From NCBI GenBank assembly GCA_900770835.1, contig CAAGLQ010000260.1, positions 1-13,238 of the forward strand: 13,238 nucleotides of DNA. Direction: 5' to 3'. Below, piece after piece: positions 1 to 6,390 of this stretch. Under the pieces are notes generated by a model. It had not been told where the DNA came from. It made no database searches and saw nothing but the letters and a program-made list of their open reading frames with translations. Origin of the DNA: an uncultured Parabacteroides sp. Its GTDB lineage: Bacteria > Bacteroidota > Bacteroidia > Bacteroidales > Tannerellaceae. A program made the translations under genes and the position numbers. Position 1 is the first letter of the stretch. Each line of letters starts with the position of its first letter.

Positions 1-416
1 CGATCTCTGTGCCATCCCTGACGTTGGGCAGCTGGAAAGAGCAGCACCAGCCCTTCTATCCATGGGGTGTAGCCTATGCGAAGAACTATGTGATCGAGGA
101 TCTTTCCCGACCCGTAGCTGTTCGACTGAATGAGTGGAACGGCACGGTGGCTGAGGTTTATGTGAATGACCAAAAAGCCGGTGTGATCGGTTGGGATCCG
201 TATCAGTTGGACATCACTTCCGCCCTGAAGAAGGGCACGAACAAGGTGGAGGTGCGCGTGATCGGTAGCCACAAGAACCTGTTAGGCCCGCATTATCGGC
301 AAGAAAAGGGATTGGCCTCTCCTTGGCATTGGAAGCATATCAAATCACGCATTCCGGCTGCTGATTACCAGATGCTGGATTACGGATTGATGGAAGATTT
401 TGATCTGATACAATAA
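1..416 (+). CDS. C-terminal part of a glycoside-hydrolase-like protein (5' truncated by window edge)
   Basis: The reading frame is open from the left edge (first complete codon at 3) to TAA at 414-416, so this is the last ~137 codons of a longer gene. The visible part looks like a beta-sandwich sugar-binding domain at the end of large glycoside hydrolases: a segment with a valine-asparagine pair and a GWDPYQLDIT stretch, then LKKGTNKVEVRVIG and KNLLGPHY. The first resembles the 'VNG...P..vdvT..lk.G.N.leV' signature of GH2- and GH106-type accessory domains. That reading rests on general family knowledge; the catalytic part is outside the window, so the family cannot be fixed. It ends about 105 bp before an alpha-L-rhamnosidase on the same strand, so both may belong to one glycan-utilisation locus. 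It could also be the tail of a non-catalytic binding protein. Confidence 0.6.
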   Translation, partial: ISVPSLTLGSWKEQHQPFYPWGVAYAKNYVIEDLSRPVAVRLNEWNGTVAEVYVNDQKAGVIGWDPYQLDITSALKKGTNKVEVRVIGSHKNLLGPHYRQEKGLASPWHWKHIKSRIPAADYQMLDYGLMEDFDLIQ

Positions 417-440
417 TGACTGACTTAGATGGTTGATAGC

Positions 441-491
441 ATTGGAAGCAGGTTGGTGTGAAAGCTGGTCTTACTTCCAATGTTTTTGTTT
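441..491 (+). terminator. Candidate terminator or attenuator between the two carbohydrate genes
   Basis: A perfect 8-bp inverted repeat, ATTGGAAG (441-448) and CTTCCAAT (474-481), is followed at once by the T-rich run GTTTTTGTTT (482-491). The loop is long (25 nt), with CAG/CTG (449-451 with 465-467) able to pair inside it. The T run ends only about 30 bp before the start codons of the next gene. It could therefore end the upstream transcript, or act as an attenuator on a shared one. Confidence 0.5.
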
Positions 492-526
492 AACGAGAAT
501 TGTTTTACCCCAAAAATCGGATGTTT

Positions 527-3223
527 ATGAACAAACTAAAACTGTTAATGGCCGTATTCGGACTCGGCCTCATGGCTTGCTCGGCCTCCAAAGGCGATTT
601 GGACGTGTCTCAACTGCGTGTGGAGCATTGCGTGAATCCTTCGGTGGTGGACGCGCGGGCACCTCGTTTCTCATGGGTGAACACGGCGAAGGACGAACAG
701 CGGCGGGGAGCCGCGCAGACCGCCTATCAGATCGGTGTCAGCTCGACGCTGAAGAAGCTGAAAGCGGGAGATTTTGATGTGTGGGACTCAGGCAAGCGGC
801 TGTCTGAGGAGTCGAGCCTGGTGCCGTATGCGGGAGGCCCGCTTCAATCTGGGGCCGATTACTATTGGTGCGTGCGCACGTGGGATCAAGCGGATCGACC
901 CTCTGCCTGGAGCCAACCCGCCCATTGGGGCATGGGACTGCCGCGCGCTACAGACTGGAAGGCGCATTGGATTGACTCAGACCAACAGGATGGTGGTGCC
1001 CCGCTGCTTCGCAAACGCTTCAACGTGGAGCAACCTGTCAAAGAGGCCAAGGCCTATATCTGTGGATTGGGCTTCTTTGAATTGTATATCAATGGCGAAC
1101 GGATCGGCGAGGATTATCTGGTGCCGAACTTGGCCAATTATACCCCGCGAGAGGGATTGGAGGAGGCTCCCTTGGCTTTGCATGAGCATTCCACGGACTT
1201 CCGGGTTCCCTACATGCGCTATGACGTTTCCGGCGCTTTCCAGCAGGGAGAGAACGCTGTCGGGGTGATCTTGGGCAATGGCTTCTATGAGCCTGATCAT
1301 CGCCGTGCCGGCCGCTACGGGCATCCTTGCTTGCTGTTGCAAATCGAGCTGACCCTGGCCGATGGCACGAAGCAGACGATCGTGAGCGATGGCAGTTGGC
1401 TCACCAAGCCTTCAGCGATTCGGTATAATGGCATCTACAAGGGCGAGTGTTATGATGGAGCGGCGGAGACGCCGGATTGGAGCGTGGCCTCCTGCGACGA
1501 GCAGGGTTGGAAGGCCGTGCGCTTGGCGGAAGGCCCCAAGGGCCGGTTGGTTGCGCAAACCGCGCCCAATGATCGGATTACGGAGGTCCTGCAACCTCTC
1601 TCCTTGAAACAGACCGGAGCGGATCAATACGAGGTGGACTTTGGCAAAGAGATTGCCGGGTGGATACGCTTGAAAGAGCTGACGGGAAACCGGGGTGACT
1701 CCATTCAGGTACGCTACGTCAGCGAGTCTCCTCAGGGCACACAGTGCTACCTGCTCAAAGGGGAGGGGAAAGAGAGCTATGCGCCGCGCTTCACCTGGTT
1801 CGCGTTCAGCCGGGCCGTGATCAGCGGGGTTCGTCGACTGGACAAACGGCAGGTGCAGGCTGAGGCCGTGAACACCGATTTAGGATGGGCCGCTGAGTTC
1901 CGCACATCCAATCCGCTTTATAATAAGATCAATGAGATTTGGCGGCGGGCGCAGTTAGACAATATGCATGGCTGCATCGCCAGTGATTGTCCGCATCGTG
2001 AACGTTTGCCCTATACGGGCGATGGGCAGGCAGCCTGCGCAACGGTCATGCATAATTTCGACGCGGCCGCCTTCTACCAAAAATGGATCGCTGACATGCG
2101 TGACGCGCAAGACAAACATACGGGGTATGTGCCGAATGGCGCTCCTTGGCAGCCGGGCTGCGGGGGTGGTGTCGGCTGGGGCGCTGCCATGAATATCATG
2201 CCGTGGGAGTATTATGTACAGTATGGCGACAGGAAAATGCTGGAAGATAGCTTCGAGGCCATGAAGGCGCAAGTCGGCTGGATGACCACCTGGACGCGCC
2301 CGGATGGCACCATGTTCCAGCAACACACCAACGTGGGGTCTGATCAGCCGAACTATTGGTTGAACTTGGGAGATTGGTGTCCACCCTACGGTTTACCGAA
2401 GGATGATTTGGTGCACACCTTCTACCTCTGGCAATGCGCTGACTTCACGGCGAGAGCGGCGGCTGTGCTCGACATCCCCGCCGATGTGACGACCTACCGC
2501 GCTTTGGCCGATCGCACCCGGGAAGCCTTCCATGCACGCTATTATGACGAAGCGGCGAAGACGTATGGAGACTACGGAGCCAATGTGTATGCGCTGGTGA
2601 TGGGTGTCCCTAAAGCCCGTGAGGCGGATGTCATCGAGAGCCTGCGTAAAGAGATCGTGGAAACCCACGGCGGGCATATCCATACCGGTTTCCTGGCCAC
2701 GAAGTATTTGCTGGAGACGCTCTCTAACCATGGGCTGCACGACGTGGCCTTGGAGATGATGAACAAAGAGGATTTCCCCAGCTTTGGCCATTGGATCGCG
2801 CAAGGCGCCACTACAACGTGGGAGCAGTGGGATGGCGGCAACTCGCACAACCATCCGATGTTCGGCAGTGGCTTGACCTGGTTCTATCGTTGTTTGGCCG
2901 GGATCAATGCGGATGAGCATGAGCCTGGTTTCCGGCATATCGTGCTCCGTCCCCACCTTTCCGAGACGCTTCCCGAGGTTTATTACGCCTACCAAACCCC
3001 ATACGGCGAAGTGGTTTCCGATATAAGCCGTAAGGGCACCTCTTGGAACCTAAAGGTGAAAGTGCCGGTGGGCAGCTATGCCACGCTTTATCTGCCAGCG
3101 ACTGACGCTATGCTGGAGCAGGGGCAACCGCTCAATCAATCGAAAGGGGTTCAGGTTATGGGGCAGGAGAATGGCCATGTCATCCTCCACTTAGTGCAAG
3201 GTTCATACGACTTTAGCTTCTGA
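527..3223 (+). CDS. Alpha-L-rhamnosidase, GH78 family, lipoprotein
   Basis: Predicted to hydrolyse terminal alpha-L-rhamnose from glycans or glycosides, probably at the cell surface or in the periplasm. Numbered from ATG 527 (898 aa), residues 1-18 are a lipoprotein signal with lipobox L15-M-A-C18. An Ig-like N-terminal domain (~26-140), the rhamnosidase N-domain (~165-330), a beta domain, the (alpha/alpha)6 catalytic domain (~440-800) and a C-terminal beta domain follow. The segment DCPHRERLPYTGD (487-499) has D487, E492 and D499 at the spacing of the acidic catalytic residues of Bacillus RhaB, and E766 in TTTWEQWDGG matches the proposed general base. The sequence FGSGLTWFYRCLAGI and what follows is typical of the family's end. 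The frame also opens at TTG 500 and ATG 521; 527 is preferred because it gives a standard lipoprotein signal. No clear promoter is visible in front, so transcription may come from upstream. GC content is clearly higher than in the genes to its right. Confidence 0.93.
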   Translation: MNKLKLLMAVFGLGLMACSASKGDLDVSQLRVEHCVNPSVVDARAPRFSWVNTAKDEQRRGAAQTAYQIGVSSTLKKLKAGDFDVWDSGKRLSEESSLVPYAGGPLQSGADYYWCVRTWDQADRPSAWSQPAHWGMGLPRATDWKAHWIDSDQQDGGAPLLRKRFNVEQPVKEAKAYICGLGFFELYINGERIGEDYLVPNLANYTPREGLEEAPLALHEHSTDFRVPYMRYDVSGAFQQGENAVGVILGNGFYEPDHRRAGRYGHPCLLLQIELTLADGTKQTIVSDGSWLTKPSAIRYNGIYKGECYDGAAETPDWSVASCDEQGWKAVRLAEGPKGRLVAQTAPNDRITEVLQPLSLKQTGADQYEVDFGKEIAGWIRLKELTGNRGDSIQVRYVSESPQGTQCYLLKGEGKESYAPRFTWFAFSRAVISGVRRLDKRQVQAEAVNTDLGWAAEFRTSNPLYNKINEIWRRAQLDNMHGCIASDCPHRERLPYTGDGQAACATVMHNFDAAAFYQKWIADMRDAQDKHTGYVPNGAPWQPGCGGGVGWGAAMNIMPWEYYVQYGDRKMLEDSFEAMKAQVGWMTTWTRPDGTMFQQHTNVGSDQPNYWLNLGDWCPPYGLPKDDLVHTFYLWQCADFTARAAAVLDIPADVTTYRALADRTREAFHARYYDEAAKTYGDYGANVYALVMGVPKAREADVIESLRKEIVETHGGHIHTGFLATKYLLETLSNHGLHDVALEMMNKEDFPSFGHWIAQGATTTWEQWDGGNSHNHPMFGSGLTWFYRCLAGINADEHEPGFRHIVLRPHLSETLPEVYYAYQTPYGEVVSDISRKGTSWNLKVKVPVGSYATLYLPATDAMLEQGQPLNQSKGVQVMGQENGHVILHLVQGSYDFSF

Positions 3224-3291
3224 TATGAATTAGTCTTTCTTGCTCAGTAAGTGTGGGGCCTCTTGATTGAAACCTCCATTGGAGTCCCCCC

Positions 3292-3333
3292 AAATAGAAA
3301 GGGCGGCCTTTTTTTGGTCGCCCTTTCCTATTT
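3292..3333. terminator. Strong bidirectional terminator between convergent genes
   Basis: The left arm AAATAGAAAGGGCG (3292-3305) pairs with CGCCCTTTCCTATTT (3319-3333) with a single bulged C at 3327. GCC/GGT can add pairs inside and the loop is T7 (3309-3315). U-rich sequence is present on both strands in the distal arm (CCCTTTCCTATTT rightward, CCCTTTCTATTT leftward). It lies between the stop codons of the rhamnosidase gene (+) and guaA (-), where it could end both transcripts. Confidence 0.85.
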
Positions 3334-3336
3334 AGA

Positions 3337-4857
3337 TTACTCCCACTCAATAGTCGAAGGTGGTTTAGAGCTGATGTCATAGACTACGCGATTGACACCT
3401 TTCACCTTGTTGATAATCTCGTTAGAAACTTTGGCCAAGAACTCATAAGGCAACTGTGCCCAATCAGCGGTCATCGCATCCGTAGAGGTAACGGCTCGCA
3501 AGGCAACCGTATTTTCATAAGTACGCTCATCGCCCATCACGCCAACGGAACGGATAGGCAACAAAATCGCACCAGCCTGCCATACCTTGTCGTAGAGCCC
3601 CCACTCACGCATCAACGACATATAAATATCGTCTGCATCTTGCAGGATACGTACCTTCTCCGCGGTGATGTCGCCCAAGATGCGGATACCTAAACCGGGA
3701 CCCGGGAAGGGATGACGCTTGATCAAATGCGGCTGCATACCCAACTCCATACCTACACGACGAACCTCATCCTTAAACAATAGGCGAAGCGGCTCAACTA
3801 ACTTCAAGTTCATTTTCGCAGGCAGCCCACCTACGTTGTGATGGCTCTTGATCACCGTGCCCGTGATAGATAATGACTCGATCACATCCGGATAGATCGT
3901 ACCTTGACCTAACCATTTTATATCTTTCAGCTTGTGTGCCTCCTCGTCGAACACGTCAATGAAGCCCTTGCCGATAATCTTGCGTTTCTTCTCCGGATCG
4001 CTCACACCGGCCAACTCACCATAGAACTTCTCTTTGGCATTCACGCCGATCACGTTCAATCCTAAGTGCTCATAATCTCTCAGCACATTCTCAAACTCGT
4101 TCTTACGCAACAAGCCGTGATCCACGAAGATACAAGTCAAGTTCTTACCGATAGCCTTATTGAGCAATACCGCCGTAACAGATGAATCCACACCTCCGGA
4201 AAGCGCTAAGATCACCTTGTCATCGCCCAACTTCTCTTTCAACTCTTTCACGGTTGATTCGATAAACGAAGCCGGTGTCCAATCTTTTGCGCAACCACAG
4301 ATGTTCAAGAAATTGTCGAGCAATTTCGTGCCATCCTTCGTATGGAACACCTCCGGGTGGAACTGTACGCCCCAAGTCTGCTCCCCCTCTACGTGATAAG
4401 CAGCGGCTTGCACATCATCCGTGCTGGCAATGATCTTGAAGTTTTCCGGAAGAGCGGTGATCGTATCACCATGCGACATCCAAATTTGCGAACCTACAGG
4501 TATATCTTTCAATAAAGGGTCCTCACCCTTGATGGTTGTCAAGTTAGCGCGGCCATACTCACGTGAGTTTGCCGGCTCTACCTTACCCCCTGAAGTATAA
4601 GCTAAGAATTGCGCTCCATAGCAAATGCCTAACACCGGATATTTACCTCGGATCTGTGTCAAATCTGCCTTGAAAGCGTTCTCATCATACACCGAATAAG
4701 GACTACCGGAAAGAATCACGCCCTTTACGTCTGTCGCATCATGTGGGAATTTGTTATACGGAACGATCTCGCAATACATATTCAACTCTCTGACCCGACG
4801 GCCAATAAGCTGTGTTGTTTGCGAGCCGAAATCTAAAATAATAAGTCTCTCGTGCAT
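3337..4857 (-). CDS. guaA: GMP synthase (glutamine-hydrolysing)
   Basis: Converts XMP, ATP and glutamine to GMP in the last step of cytosolic guanine nucleotide synthesis. The 506-residue product has both halves. The N-terminal class I glutamine amidotransferase shows the LDFGSQ start, nucleophile C79 in GICYGAQ, and H167/E169 in QFHPE. The ATP-pyrophosphatase domain carries the P-loop SGGVDSS (220-226), and the end (YDISSKPPSTIEWE) is the conserved dimerisation tail. The same frame stays open further upstream, to about 5124, but that extension only translates the two tRNA genes. ATG 4857 begins MHERLIILDFGSQ, where family members start. Only 19 nt separate the start from the 3' end of a co-oriented tRNA-Cys, and no separate promoter or Shine-Dalgarno site is visible there, so guaA is probably expressed from the tRNA transcript. 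Its end faces the strong hairpin at 3292-3333. Confidence 0.97.
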   Translation of the reverse strand: MHERLIILDFGSQTTQLIGRRVRELNMYCEIVPYNKFPHDATDVKGVILSGSPYSVYDENAFKADLTQIRGKYPVLGICYGAQFLAYTSGGKVEPANSREYGRANLTTIKGEDPLLKDIPVGSQIWMSHGDTITALPENFKIIASTDDVQAAAYHVEGEQTWGVQFHPEVFHTKDGTKLLDNFLNICGCAKDWTPASFIESTVKELKEKLGDDKVILALSGGVDSSVTAVLLNKAIGKNLTCIFVDHGLLRKNEFENVLRDYEHLGLNVIGVNAKEKFYGELAGVSDPEKKRKIIGKGFIDVFDEEAHKLKDIKWLGQGTIYPDVIESLSITGTVIKSHHNVGGLPAKMNLKLVEPLRLLFKDEVRRVGMELGMQPHLIKRHPFPGPGLGIRILGDITAEKVRILQDADDIYMSLMREWGLYDKVWQAGAILLPIRSVGVMGDERTYENTVALRAVTSTDAMTADWAQLPYEFLAKVSNEIINKVKGVNRVVYDISSKPPSTIEWE

Positions 4858-4876
4858 GAAATTATGATTAAAGGAG

Positions 4877-4948
4877 AGGTTCCTGGCGGATTCGAACCGC
4901 CGTACACGGTTTTGCAGACCGCTGACTAAGCCACTCATCCAAGGAACC
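4877..4948 (-). tRNA. tRNA-Cys (anticodon GCA), copy 2 in transcription order
   Basis: On the minus strand the acceptor arms GGTTCCT and AGGAACC pair fully. The anticodon arm is GCGGT-CTGCAAA-ACCGT with anticodon GCA, and the T arm is GGCGG-TTCGAAT-CCGCC. The discriminator base is U (A4877 on the + strand), as expected for cysteine tRNAs. CCA is not encoded (the DNA continues CTCCTTT), so it must be added after transcription. It is 72 nt without CCA, identical to the second copy 36 bp away, and 19 nt upstream of guaA. Confidence 0.97.
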
Positions 4949-4984
4949 AAAAATATTGCCTCTAACGTAAAAAGCCCTCTCGTG

Positions 4985-5056
4985 AGGTTCCTGGCGGATT
5001 CGAACCGCCGTACACGGTTTTGCAGACCGCTGACTAAGCCACTCATCCAAGGAACC
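4985..5056 (-). tRNA. tRNA-Cys (anticodon GCA), copy 1 in transcription order
   Basis: Base-for-base identical to the copy at 4877-4948: same arms, GCA anticodon, U discriminator, no encoded CCA. It is the promoter-proximal member of the tandem pair. Its 5' end is about 30 nt downstream of the start site predicted from the promoter at 5094-5125, leaving a short leader for RNase P to remove. The leader contains GCGG...CCGC complementarity (5069-5082). Confidence 0.97.
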
Positions 5057-5093
5057 AATCTATCACTTGCGGATCCTCCCGCTTTTGCGAGTG

Positions 5094-5125
5094 CAAAGAA
5101 AGAGATTATATTTGGATTACACAAA
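5094..5125 (-). promoter_or_regulatory. Promoter for the tRNA-Cys / guaA unit
   Basis: On the minus strand, TTTG (5125-5122) is followed by a 20-nt spacer and TTTCTTTG (5101-5094). This matches the Bacteroidetes primary-sigma pattern TTTG - 19-21 nt - TAnnTTTG with one mismatch in the -7 element. Predicted start is near 5087, about 30 nt before the first tRNA. The -33 element begins 28 bp after the stop codon of the upstream DUF486 gene. Confidence 0.72.
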
Positions 5126-5152
5126 CTTTTCCTGCGCTTTTTTCTAAACGCC

Positions 5153-5524
5153 CTATTTCATGAAGACGAAATAGACAGCCAAAATCAAACAGACACAAGC
5201 GGCTAAATGGTTCCAATGGAAAGACTCGCCTTTAAATGCAGTCGCACTAAAAATGACGAAAATGACCAACGTGATGACCTCCTGTATCACCTTGAGCTGC
5301 ATCAAGCTAAACGGCCCGCCATTGTCGCGAAACCCGATGCGATTAGCCGGCACTTGAAAACAATACTCGAACAATGCTAAAAACCAACTAAATAGGATGA
5401 CGCCAAACAGTGGAAGATGATCAAACCAGCTGAACTGCTGGCGCATCTTCAAATGGCCATACCAAGCACACGTCATGAAAATGTTAGATACTATCAACAA
5501 TAAAATGGCATAAACTCCTTGCAT
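5153..5524 (-). CDS. DMT-family small membrane protein, DUF486 type
   Basis: A 123-residue, very hydrophobic protein with four likely transmembrane helices (about 3-18, 36-53, 83-99 and 106-122). The central stretch around EYCFQVPANRIG, with GGPFSLMQLKVIQEVITL after it, is the conserved core I know for the DUF486 group, which resembles half-size drug/metabolite transporters and small multidrug-resistance proteins. Substrate is unknown; such proteins probably work as dimers in the inner membrane. ATG 5524 is six bases after the stop of the ttcA-like gene, so the two are probably one transcript. The gene ends 28 bp before the tRNA promoter. Confidence 0.88.
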   Translation of the reverse strand: MQGVYAILLLIVSNIFMTCAWYGHLKMRQQFSWFDHLPLFGVILFSWFLALFEYCFQVPANRIGFRDNGGPFSLMQLKVIQEVITLVIFVIFSATAFKGESFHWNHLAACVCLILAVYFVFMK

Positions 5525-5530
5525 AGTGTT

Positions 5531-6277
5531 TTATCTCAATTTATGGGGTAAATAATCGGTTTGTACATTCGTCATGCTGCTCCACAAGCTATACCGAGCA
5601 TCCGGACTGATCTCCTCCATACGGGCCAACAGCCCCTTCATCTCTGCTCGATGAGAAGCCTTCTCATAAGGGCAACGTTTCAACTGTTGTCGATAGCCTC
5701 GTATGGCTGCTACCCGATGTAATTCTTGTTCCGTCACGAGGCAGAGCGGACGAATGATTTCCATAGCAAACTTTTCCATTTGAAGTCGGGGAGGCATCGT
5801 GCCAAACGCTCCTTGATGAATCAAGTTCATCAGCAGTGTTTCTAAGATGTCATCTTGATGATGTCCTAACGCCAACTTTCCACATCTCTCCCGTTTGGCA
5901 ATCTCGAAAAGAGCCTTTCGGCGCATCCAGGAGCAGAGAAAACAGGGTGATTTCCGTCGATCGGTAGTAGGATCAAATTCCGTCTCCTCCACGATAAAAG
6001 GCAAGCCTTGCGCTTCCACCTGCTGACGTAAATAGTCTAAATCGGACTGATAGGGGACATTGCGCATAATTACATGTGCTACAATTACTTCAAAACGAGG
6101 ATTAAAGATCCTGGATCGACGTCCTAATAATTCCACCAAAGCTAAAGAATCTTTGCCTCCTGACAAACCAACCAGTACGCGATCGCCCGTTTGAATCAGT
6201 CCATAGTCAAAAATTGCCTGTTTCACTTTTTCCTCGACCCGCTTCAAAAAGCGTTCGTCTTCCGTCAACTGCGCCAT
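5531..6277 (-). CDS. ttcA: TtcA-family tRNA 2-thiocytidine(32) synthetase
   Basis: Predicted to adenylate C32 of certain tRNAs and replace the 2-oxygen with sulfur using an Fe-S cluster. The 248-residue protein has the PP-loop SGGKDS (39-44), the paired cysteines C112-x2-C115 in SPCFLCSW, and a third cysteine C202 in KRCPYEK, so the cluster ligands known for E. coli TtcA are all present. GHHQDDILETLLMNL (139-153) and the following GTMPPRL are TtcA signatures that distinguish it from TilS and guanylate-type PP-loop enzymes. It is shorter than the E. coli enzyme (about 310 aa). Exact substrate tRNAs in Bacteroidales are not evident. It leads a two-gene unit with the DUF486 protein and has a TAnnTTTG box 24 bp upstream. 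Confidence 0.88.
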   Translation of the reverse strand: MAQLTEDERFLKRVEEKVKQAIFDYGLIQTGDRVLVGLSGGKDSLALVELLGRRSRIFNPRFEVIVAHVIMRNVPYQSDLDYLRQQVEAQGLPFIVEETEFDPTTDRRKSPCFLCSWMRRKALFEIAKRERCGKLALGHHQDDILETLLMNLIHQGAFGTMPPRLQMEKFAMEIIRPLCLVTEQELHRVAAIRGYRQQLKRCPYEKASHRAEMKGLLARMEEISPDARYSLWSSMTNVQTDYLPHKLR

Positions 6278-6300
6278 CTTCTTTTTTGCTATTGTGGGTG

Positions 6301-6308
6301 CAAAAGTA
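6301..6308 (-). promoter_or_regulatory. -7 element of the ttcA promoter
   Basis: On the minus strand TACTTTTG is an exact TAnnTTTG. No good -33 box is found at 19-21 nt; an ATTG lies 26 nt upstream (6338-6335), inside the palindrome. Predicted start near 6294 gives a leader of about 17 nt. Confidence 0.6.
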
Positions 6309-6324
6309 GAGAATTATCTCCTCA

Positions 6325-6358
6325 ATTGACATGCCAATCAAAAATATTCTTACCTTTG
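6325..6358 (+). promoter_or_regulatory. Promoter for the TPR/PD40 - floA - phosphorylase operon, with overlapping palindrome
   Basis: ATTG (6325-6328), a 22-nt spacer, and TACCTTTG (6351-6358, exact TAnnTTTG). Predicted start is near 6365, giving a leader of about 25 nt to ATG 6391. The -33 box is part of the imperfect 14-bp palindrome ATTGACATGCCAAT (6325-6338), which sits between this promoter and that of the divergent ttcA gene and could be an operator for both. Confidence 0.65.
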
Positions 6359-6390
6359 AGACGTGATCAAACGAAATAAAAGAGAGAAAG

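Larger units (their letters stand above)
4876..5058. repeat. 75-bp exact direct repeat carrying the tandem tRNA-Cys genes
   Basis: The blocks 4876-4950 and 4984-5058 are identical and run slightly past the mature tRNA ends on both sides (GAGG at the left, CCAA at the right). The 33-bp stretch between them is unrelated to the sequence outside. The pattern fits a tandem duplication of one tRNA gene kept identical by selection or gene conversion. Confidence 0.9.

Noticed and set aside
433..777. 114-codon frame overlapping the start of the rhamnosidase gene
   Set aside because: Low-complexity arginine/glycine-rich product in another frame of a confident gene; its first part spans the terminator-like hairpin.
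2393..2995. 200-codon open frame antisense to the rhamnosidase gene
   Set aside because: No recognisable domain or upstream signal; long antisense frames are expected opposite GC-rich codon usage, and the sense strand is a clear GH78 catalytic domain.
3274..3291. Small hairpin CTCC-ATT-GGAG followed by a C run as terminator
   Set aside because: Only 4 bp and followed by C6, not T; the adjacent hairpin at 3292-3333 is far stronger.
4876..5058. CRISPR-like repeat-spacer-repeat pattern
   Set aside because: Only two 75-bp units, and each folds as a complete tRNA-Cys.
4858..5124. 89-residue N-terminal extension of GuaA in the open frame
   Set aside because: It translates the two tRNA-Cys genes (hence its internal repeat), while the protein homology begins at the ATG at 4857.
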